A stretch of DNA of 64,000 nucleotides from Limonium bicolor (lineage: Eukaryota; Streptophyta; Magnoliopsida; Caryophyllales; Plumbaginaceae): NCBI GenBank assembly GCA_023374045.1, contig CM041779.1, positions 3,844,001 to 3,908,000 of the forward strand. The letters are read 5' to 3'. The notes under the pieces were generated by a model. That model did no database searches. It had not been told where the DNA came from and saw nothing but the letters and a program-made list of their open reading frames with translations. The translations under genes were made by a program, and so were the position numbers. Below are positions 57,656-64,000 of the stretch, one piece after another (position 1 is the first letter of the stretch; every line of letters starts with the position of its first letter).

Positions 57656-58039
57656 ATAAAAATATAAAAAAAGGACCATATAAGAAACGCTTATATGTAT
57701 AAGCGTTTCTTATACTCTCGCGCCAAATGTCATAAAGAACGCTTATCAATATAAGCGTTTTTTATAAAACTTCATAAAGAACGCTTATATTAAACAAACA
57801 TTTTTTTATAGTCAGACATAAAGAACACTTCAAGATGAAAGCGTTCTTTATGCCTCGTAGATTCCCGCCACCTTACACACCTTAAAAACACTTTAGCAAT
57901 AAGCGTTCTTTTAAATTAATGTATAAAAAAACGCTTACAACACGTTCATTAAGAGGTTCGACCATTTACGTCGCTGACATAAAAAACATTTATAAAACGT
58001 TCCAAAAGACATATAAAAACGTTTTTTTTTTCAGTAGTG
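57656..58039 (-). repeat. Right CACTA terminus with subterminal repeats
   Basis: AAGAACGCTTAT and its complement ATAAGCGTTCTT recur at least eight times in both orientations at 57680-57930 with variants. The element then ends TTTTTTCAGTAGTG at 58039. The motif is unrelated to the CTATTTCGGCGGTT repeats at the left end. Confidence 0.8.
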
Positions 58040-58388
58040 ACAGGATCAAATTGGTGATTGAAATAAACATGCGACTCCTTTAAAATTTATAAAAAAAACT
58101 AGAAAATGATAAAAACAAAGGGTGATGGAGAGAATGGGAGCCTTTCTCCCTCCTCCCGGCTGCACGGTGAAGCAAAGGATGAATGCTAGCTAAATTTCAT
58201 TACTTTGTATTATGTTTCAATCGTCTCCGGTCAACAAAGATTGTCATAGACTACTACCTAATGTTAGAGAATAATCGCAGACTCATTAATTTTGTTTGAT
58301 GATTTTTCCACAACTATTTTGGCATCTTGTGATGGGCAAATTCGAAGTAACGGGCCGGTCGCACCGATACTTTGTACAGTCTAGCCAT
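58040..58388. other. Unassigned spacer
   Basis: No continuation of LTR fragment G is seen here, though it would be expected if the CACTA element had simply inserted into G. No gene recognised. Confidence 0.4.
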
Positions 58389-59431
58389 TTGGCAGCCTAG
58401 TCAGCTGCTGACTGGATTATTTTTGCTGACTGGGTTATCTTTTTATAATATTAACTTTGAATGTTTATAACTTTTAATATATAAGTCCAAAATGAAAAAA
58501 AAATTATATCATTGTTCATCTAAATTCAAGTTCTTCAAAACAAGACCAGTCATGGATATGTTTTGACAACTTAAAAAAAAATATTTTTACATGTGTATGA
58601 TGATACACTAAAATGATAATATGATTCATTAATTTGATATTATGATTCATTAATATTGATCTTATCATTCATTAATTATAAGTAGTGAATTAGATTACGA
58701 ATACCGGAACTGATAAAAATCATTATCGTTTTGTAGTGTATTATAATTATTGTATGGTGTATTTTAAACCTTATATGGTGAATCATGTATTTTGCATACA
58801 TACCAAATATTGTTTTTATTGTATTTTGTTTGAAATTTTTATTTTTATATGTTTACGATGATACACTTAAATGAAGACATGATTCACTAATTTTGATATT
58901 ATGATTCATTAAAATTGATATTATGATTCATTAACTAAGTGGTGAATTAGATAACAAATTTCAGAACCGATAAAAATCATTATTGTTTTGTAGTGTATTA
59001 TCATTGTTGTATGGTGTATTTTAAACCTTATATGATGAATCGCGTATTTTTCATATATACCAAATATTATTTTGTGTTGTATTATTGTGGTAAAATTTTT
59101 TACCCTTATATGTTGCGATGATACACTAAAATGAAGATATGATTCATTAATTTTGATATTATGATTCATTAAAAGTGATATTATGATACACTAAAATGAT
59201 GTTATGAATCATAAGTCTTATTTATATATGAATATATACATATAAATAATATAAAATTTTAAAATTCTCAAAACATATCCATGTCTGGTCTTATTTTGAA
59301 GAGCATGAATTTAGATGAACAATGGTATAATTTTTTTACATTTGGACTTATTTTATAAAATACAATAATAAAATTAATATAATAAAATACAGTACAATCA
59401 GCAGCTGACTGGACTGCTGACTGACTGCCAA
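58389..59431. mobile_element. Fold-back/MITE-like element with long TIRs and internal direct repeats
   Basis: The left end TTGGCAGCCTAGTCAGCTGC and the reverse complement of the right end (TTGGCAGTCAGTCAGCAGTC) start TIRs of about 180 bp. These share TAAGTCCAAA, CATTGTTCATCTAAATTCA and CATGGATATGTTTTGA. The middle holds about two and a half direct repeats of about 260 bp (58595-59215): GATACACT(A/T)AAATGA, TATGATTCATTAA, GATAAAAATCATTAT, TTGTAGTGTATTAT and GTGTATTTTAAACCTTATAT. No transposase. A TSD was not identified. Confidence 0.7.
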
Positions 59432-59889
59432 CTCAAGTTACCGCACCATTGTTGTACGCGGCGCGCTTGCACCATCTCCACGCTGCTTGCGATGTGGTTA
59501 TGTTTTTTCTTATTTCTCGTTGTTTTATTTTTGAAGTTGTAATGTGGATAAAAGTTGTTAATTCTAAGACAAAGTTAAATAGCTCAACTCTTTCAAAAAA
59601 AAAAATTTAAATAGAAGCAAAGATGAGAAGACATGAGTATATTATACTATACATATACAGAGTATGGACTAGATTCATGAAGATATTACACGAGCCTAGG
59701 TTAAGGCCCAAATATCGTAATACAGGCTAGATTCAATCCATTTCCGGATTTGCGGTTTTCTATATTATTTTTTGAAGTACAATCCTAAATTATATTCTAT
59801 GGGCGATGAAGGTGTTAAACTTGTGACGTATAAATGAAGAATAGCTCACTAACTTGATTATTTCGTTTTTGACGGTTTTCTAATATTAT
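59432..59889. other. Unassigned spacer
   Basis: AT-rich with one GC-richer patch near 59455-59500. No coding or repeat structure recognised. Confidence 0.4.
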
Positions 59890-60240
59890 TAAGCTTTTGA
59901 ATATAGAAAAATTTTCATAAATGTCACAATGTTTTTTTAATTCATAAAATATTAGTAAAATGTTAGAAAGTAATGAAATTTCACTGTGACTCTCTAAAAT
60001 TTATGAAAAGTCATTTTAGCTAATGATCCGCAAGAAAAAAGATGAAAATGTCCCTGTCAGTTAACAATTATGTGAAAAGTTCATAATATACCACTAGATG
60101 TAAAAAAAATATAGAAAATAGAACAATTGTAAAAAGAATAATAAAATCTTGATAATTTATAAAAAAAAATTCAAAAGTAGATTAAGTAGCTTATAATATA
60201 ATATAATGTTTCAGAACATATTAATGTGTAAACAGTTAAA
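59890..60240. mobile_element. Relic of the Mutator-like family of 2963-4253
   Basis: TTTCATAAATGTCACAATG, TTAATTCATAAAAT, AATTTATGAAAAGTCA, CAAGAAAAAAGATGAAAATG and TCCCTGTCAGTTAACAA appear in the same order as in the left TIR at 2963-3150. Only one terminus is visible; the rest is truncated or replaced by the adjacent MITE. Confidence 0.6.
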
Positions 60241-60261
60241 AATAACTTATTTTGTAGAAAT

Positions 60262-60580
60262 GGGGTTGCTATTCGCTGTATAAAATTACTAATCACCGCA
60301 GTACAAAATTTGTTTAAATCATATTAACGTTGTAAACGTGTAATGATGTGTCCCTGTGTTTTTTTTTCAAAAAATGATATCTGAAAGTAATTTAACCCAA
60401 GAAATTTGTAGTTGATTAGTAGCGAATTTTGCTAGTTATTTTTTGTTGTAATCAATACTGGAATCTTTTTTTTTTAAGTGTTGGATTTGTTATTTATGTG
60501 TTTACACTATTAATATGATTTAAAATTAATTTGTACTGCGAATAGTAAAAACTTTACTATTTGCAGTATTACTATTTTTT
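60262..60580. mobile_element. Small MITE (about 320 bp)
   Basis: The left part (TTGCTATTCGC..., CGCAGTACAAAATT, TTTAAATCATATTAA, GTAAACGTGTAA) pairs with the reverse complement of the right part (CGCAGTACAAATTAATTTTA, AATCATATTAATAGTGTAAA, CACATAAATA) over most of its length. No coding capacity; superfamily not determined. Confidence 0.6.
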
Positions 60581-60839
60581 TACCAAACTTAGTTGAATAA
60601 GTTTGAATGTTATGGGGAGACACTTTTTTCTCAAACAAATGAGAATTGAATGACCAAATTTCAGTCAAAATGATTAAAACAACAAAGTTACAATAACTAA
60701 GTTACAACAACTAAGTTAAAAAAAAACTAAGTTATAACAACTAAGTTAAAGAAACATAGCAACAATAGTGTATTTGGGGCTGGAGGGCGACTACAAGTGG
60801 ACTTTTATACATGTACGAACTGATACATCAGTTCACCGA

Positions 60840-61082
60840 ATGATGGAGAATTATATGGAGTATAATGATTTCATCTATCATATTCCATTACTTGTTCTTT
60901 ATGATCCTATTGAGCCCGGTGATTATGATTTCCAACAGCAAGAACCAACTTATGAGATGCAATGTAATGTAATAGCACAGCGAATAGAGAGACAAAATTC
61001 AGGAAATAATAAGGTTATTGGTTATTGCGTAATTGATCTTGTTAGTTCTCGTGGTAGTAACATTAGGTTTGTAATGAAATGA
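60840..61082 (+). CDS. Short unknown ORF, possibly one exon of a decayed gene
   Basis: From the first ATG (60840) 80 codons are open; the frame is open upstream to 60768 without an ATG. The product is MMENYMEYNDFIYHIPLL, then VLYDPIEPGDYDFQQQEPTY and VIAQRIERQNSGN, ending SSRGSNIRFVMK. It is compositionally normal, without transmembrane or repeat features, and I do not recognise the family. Its last 30 bases (TTAGTTCTCGTGGTAGTAAC and following ATTAGGTTTG) are the seed of the downstream tandem array, which suggests exon duplication. It lies about 1.4 kb upstream of the F-box relic on the same strand and could be unrelated to it. Confidence 0.35.
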   Translation: MMENYMEYNDFIYHIPLLVLYDPIEPGDYDFQQQEPTYEMQCNVIAQRIERQNSGNNKVIGYCVIDLVSSRGSNIRFVMK

Positions 61083-61129
61083 TCCCATATGTTTATATTA
61101 ATGTAACTTATAACATAAAACCATTTAAG

Positions 61130-61935
61130 CTTTTTACATTTGGATATATTTCAGTTCTCGAGGTAGTAACATCAGAAACAACTTGTATTGAACACAAGGA
61201 GTGATTATTTGTATGTTGTACGCTGATGAAGAGGAGCAATTTCTGCTACATTTCCTCACATACAATGTAACTTAGGATCAAGAAAGCGTTTACATGACTG
61301 CTGATCGGAATGAACCCTAACTTTCAATTCTGCGATTCATGGGGTTTGAATCCTAGGACTTTTGTTAGAAATTTCTACATTTTGATATATTTCAGTTCTC
61401 GTGACATAAACATTAGGTTTATTCCGCTTGGTAGATGTTTGGATTATTAGATAGTTATTCACTTTCGATTCTGTGATTCATAGGGTTTGAATTCTAGGAC
61501 TTTTGTTAGGAATTTCTACATTTTGATATATTTCAGTTCTCGTGACATAAACATTAGGTTTGTTCCGTTTGGTGGATGTTAGATAGTTATTCACTTTCAA
61601 TTTTGTGATACATAAGGTTTGAATTCTAGGACTTTTGTTAGGAATTTCTACATTTTGATATATTTCAGTTCTTGTGGCATAAACATTAGGTTTGTTCCGC
61701 TAGGTAGATGTTTGGATTATTAGATAGCTATTCACTTTCAATTCTGTGATTCATTGGGTTTGAATTGTATGACTTTTGTTAGGAATTTCTACATTTTGAT
61801 ATATTTTAGTTCTCGTGACATGAACATTAGGTTTGTTCCGCTTGGTAGATGTTTGGATTATTAGATAGTTATTCACTTTCAATTATATGATTCATGGGGT
61901 TTGAATTCTAGGACTTTTGTGTTGGAAGGGATCCC
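61130..61935 (+). repeat. Tandem array, 132-141 bp units, each with an intron-end/exon-like junction
   Basis: The segment TTTGATATATTTCAGTTCTC, then GTG(A/G)(C/T)ATAAACATTAGGTTTG, occurs with its TTCAG at 61150, 61391, 61532, 61664 and (as TTTAG) 61804. It recurs in decayed form near 62220. Units also contain TTATTCACTTTCAATTCTGT, CATGGGGTTTGAATTCTAGG and ACTTTTGTTAGGAATTTCTA. TTTCAG|TTCTCG looks like a splice acceptor followed by a copy of the end of the 60840-61082 ORF. Confidence 0.85.
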
Positions 61936-62475
61936 TTGGGATATACTTTTCTGGATTTATAACTTCTTTGTACATCCAAGCCAAAACTGAAGAAACACAG
62001 GTCCAACACTAAATTACTCCCTAACGAGGAGTATTAGAATGCCATAAATAGTAGCCAACGCTGAAGAAACATAGGTCCGACATTGAATTACTCCCTAATG
62101 AGGAGTATTAGAATGTCATAAATAGTCTTCTAGTGCAGCACATTGGCAGATGTTTGGACATGGAATAAACATGTTGTTATACTAGGACTTCTGTAAAGAA
62201 TTTCTATATTTTGATATATTTCAGTTCTCTGATGCATAAACATTAGGTTTGTTCCGCTTGGTAGATTTGGACGTGAAATAAATGTGTTGTTATACTTTTC
62301 TGGATTTATAATCTTTGGTAGATGTTTGGAAGTGGAATAAACGTGTTGTTATACTTTTATGGATTTATAATAATCTTTGGTAGATGTTTGGACGTGGAAT
62401 AAACATGTTGTAATACTTTTCTAGATTTAATTTAGGCCTGTAACCAAACCCTGAGCTCCATCTTATCTTGTGCTT
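61936..62475 (+). pseudogene. Degenerate duplicated pieces of the downstream F-box gene
   Basis: Two diverged copies (about 61965-62050 and 62051-62150) of the segment at 62641-62750: ACATCCAAGCCAA, CTGAAGAAAC, GGTCCAACACT, AATTACTCCCTAACGAG, AGTATTAGAATG(T/C)CATAAATAG and GTCTTCTAGTGCAGCACATT. They are followed by three short repeats of GGTAGATGTTTGGA, TGGAATAAAC(G/A)TGTTGT and ATACTTTT(C/A)TGGATTTAT at 62290-62430. No continuous frame. Confidence 0.65.
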
Positions 62476-62871
62476 ATGGATAGGATCAGTAACCTTCCAA
62501 ATGTAGTGATAGAAGGAATACTTGAAAAGTTACCCCTGGTCGACCAAGTAAGGATCAACATCTTGTCTAGCGGTTGGAGACACAGATGGGCTAAAATTCG
62601 ATCGTTAGTGATGGATGAAACATTCTAAAACTTCTTTTCTACATCCAAGCCAATGTTGAAGAAACGGAGGTCCAACACTGAATTACTCCCTAACGAGAAG
62701 TATTTGAATGTCATAAATAGTCTTCTAGTGCAGAACATTGGCCATATTGTTGAATCCTCCATGTTTATACCAGATAATGCTGAGGTTTGCCAGGAATCAT
62801 TTTCTTTATCATTTTATTTTAGGAAAGTTATAATCATAATCTATGTTTATGAATATGTGTGGGGGAAGTGA
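62476..62871 (+). pseudogene. F-box protein gene relic (F-box/LRR or FBD type), one in-frame stop
   Basis: ATG 62476 opens MDRISNLPNVVIEGILEKLP, then LVDQVRINILSSGWRHRWAK, a clear plant F-box (DRISxLPDxVIxxILxxLP...A/V-R-x-S/N-I-L-S-x-x-W-R). This domain docks substrate adaptors to SKP1 in SCF ubiquitin ligases. After MDETF a TAA (62626-62628) interrupts. The same frame then continues SKPMLKKRRSNTELLPNEKY, LNVINSLLVQNIGHIVESSM and FIPDN, which fits the region after the F-box in F-box/FBD/LRR proteins, and stops at 62869-62871. LRR and FBD parts are absent. Truncation plus the stop indicate a pseudogene; a short F-box-only peptide of 50 residues is still encoded. Confidence 0.75.
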
Positions 62872-63233
62872 TGACACTTGAGCGCAATCAGGATGTCTTA
62901 TGAATGAAATAGATTAATGAAGGAAAATTGATTCATCAGTATTTTTCTTCTTCCGGTTTAAGTTCTAATCGCACAAAAAAGAAGAAGAACAATAAAGATG
63001 GTAGTCTTTTGAGAATAAGGAGTGGAGAAAGAAAAACAAGAAGAGGTGGAGAAAGGTGAACAATTATAACTACAAACAGTTTAGTCAAGTAAATGTACAA
63101 AGTCAACAAACCATCCATACTGTATCTTAAAACAACAAAAACATAAACCCCTAAACTATGGCGCGCCGTACTGGTGATAGTATGAATCCCATATAGATAA
63201 GGTACTGAAGACCTCATCTATCCCCTGTTCAGT
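62872..63233. other. Spacer between the F-box relic and the PMD gene
   Basis: Purine-rich run at 62960-63060 on the plus strand. The 93-codon minus-strand frame here is low-complexity (Leu/Phe-rich) and probably not coding. Confidence 0.4.
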
Positions 63234-64000
63234 TTACCTCTGTTCCTCGTCTGGCATCTCCTCACGGTAGTAATGCCAGTCCCAGCTACGGTTCCCAGGA
63301 AAGTAAGGCCTACCAACCTCAGTTGCCTCACTCATGAGCTGTAACATAATATTACAAAGTTATCCTAGAATTCATAAAATGCTATATTCAGCTGAAATTA
63401 TACAAAGGAATAAATCAACTTACTAAGGCGGGATCCAACCGATGAACGAAGGTGTTTTCGTACATGTTAGGATTCATGATCTTCAGATGGGTGTGTTTGA
63501 CGTACCAATCCAGATAATCTCTGTCACATGCATGCAGCGCCGCCCGTCTCTTAGTAAACCCCGTATCAGGACCTCACTCACGTGTGGTGTCCCACACACT
63601 ATACATGGGGGGGGGGGGGTACACACATCTATAGGGGGTTCCCTTTCTCCCTCTTTTTTGGATCTAATGTTCGGTCTAATAGGGGAGATGGGATACACTG
63701 AACGTACCTGAATTGGCGAAGACAACGCTCCAGTATATATGGCTCATTCACGCTCATGTACTGCAAGGTACCCCTGTACCAAGTGCGACCCTTGTTCTCA
63801 TTCACCTTCTCGTGACCGTAGGGCAACCAATCAATCTACATTGGATCACAGGGAAACGTAAGCATCAATAAGAAACAATAATGTAAATAATACAAATTGA
63901 AATTGTTGCACTACTTACATTTCTTGTTGTCAGAGCATCTAGATGCTTGCGGTAGTTCTCTAAGGAATCTTTATTTTTCTGTTGGGAGGTGGACCTGACC
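63234..64000 (-). pseudogene. 3' exons of a plant mobile domain (PMD, MAIN/PP7-long-like) gene, probably decayed
   Basis: Minus-strand exons with good splice signals. The exon at 64000 to 63919 (SQQKNKDSLENYRKHLDALTTRN, split by a residue limit here into SQQKNKDSLENY and RKHLDALTTRN) ends at AAAT|GTAAGT. The exon from 63835 after CAATGTAG reads IDWLPYGHE, RGTLQYMSVNEPYILERCLR and QFRYVQCIP. Later sequence ending at 63424 (TTA|GTAAGT) reads RAALHACDRDYLDWYVKHTH and LKIMNPNMYENTF. The last exon, 63338-63234 after TTACAG, reads LMSEATEVGRPYFPG to the stop TAA at 63234-63236. The W-x-P-Y, LRQFG-x-x-Q-x-IP and DYLxWYxxHT signatures are those of the PMD family (PF10536), found in MAIN/MAIL-like host proteins and some Mutator/Ty3 transposons. 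A TAG at 63626-63628 and a 13-base G-run (63607-63619) interrupt the middle, so it is probably a pseudogene or captured fragment. The 5' part lies outside the window. Confidence 0.65.

Larger units (their letters stand above)
10315..58039 (+). mobile_element. CACTA (En/Spm-like) element enlarged by nested retrotransposons
   Basis: The left terminus is CACTAGTAGAAAAAAG and the right terminus reads CACTACTGAAAAAAA on the opposite strand. Both carry the CACTA hallmark. Subterminal short repeats follow each end, and a TNP2-type transposase relic in plus orientation lies between (12119-12646 and 55602-56520). Without element A (42.95 kb plus one TSD copy) the element would be about 4.8 kb. Caveats: the 3-bp flanks differ (TTA on the left, ACA on the right), and the subterminal motifs at the two ends are unrelated. 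The ends may therefore derive from two different CACTA insertions. Confidence 0.7.

Overview
This window is a transposon-rich, apparently heterochromatic piece of a flowering-plant nuclear genome. The evidence is a CACTA (En/Spm) TNP2-type transposase, plant Ty3/gypsy-type Gag and protease with a tRNA-Asp primer-binding site, a DUF4283-type LINE ORF1 relic, an F-box relic and a plant mobile domain (PMD) gene fragment. No species can be named. I see no intact host gene, no tRNA or rRNA gene, no CRISPR array and no prokaryotic feature. The DNA is AT-rich and most open frames are chance frames or decayed transposon coding sequence.

The core is a Russian-doll nest that can be resolved because most insertions still have intact target-site duplications (TSDs). 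(1) A CACTA-type element runs from a CACTA terminus at 10315 to a CAGTAGTG terminus at 58039. (2) Its transposase is split by LTR element A (minus strand, 12647-55596, TSD GAAAG). (3) Element A was hit three times: solo LTR E (21858-23408, TSD TCGAC) in its internal region, and Gag-protease element C (minus, 25930-33985, TSD AACCC) and element B (plus, 35570-54930, TSD AGAAT) in its 5' LTR. (4) The internal region of B then received solo LTR F (minus, 42027-47528, TSD AAAAG).

A, B, F, the fragment G (8457-10314) and the left-edge fragment (1-2061) belong to one superfamily with unusually long LTRs (4.3-5.5 kb, ends TGAAATACCCC...GGGTGTTACA). A and B have about 5.1-5.2 kb of internal DNA with no recognisable gag or pol, so they look like LARD-type non-autonomous retrotransposons. 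C encodes Gag and an aspartic protease but no reverse transcriptase or integrase. It resembles a TR-GAG-type non-autonomous element, decayed by an amber codon, a frameshift and another stop.

The left flank (1-10314) has, in order: the LTR fragment with two minisatellites, an unassigned stretch, a long-TIR Mutator-like element (2963-4253), a LINE-like insertion with an 18-bp TSD (4515-6956), an unassigned stretch, an LTR fragment H and fragment G. The right flank (58040-64000) has: a fold-back element (58389-59431), a relic of the same Mutator-like family seen on the left, a small MITE, a short unknown ORF followed by a 132-141 bp tandem array, a decayed F-box gene with partial duplicates, and the 3' exons of a PMD-domain gene on the minus strand that runs off the window edge.

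The most unusual signals are structural. One is a small hairpin followed by CAGGT, kept about 360-380 bp from the 3' end of four divergent LTR types while its stem sequence changes. Another is sets of three GC-rich inverted repeats spaced about 65-85 bp apart in three LTR families. A third is a second polypurine-tract-like site about 1.3-1.4 kb upstream of the true one in A and B.
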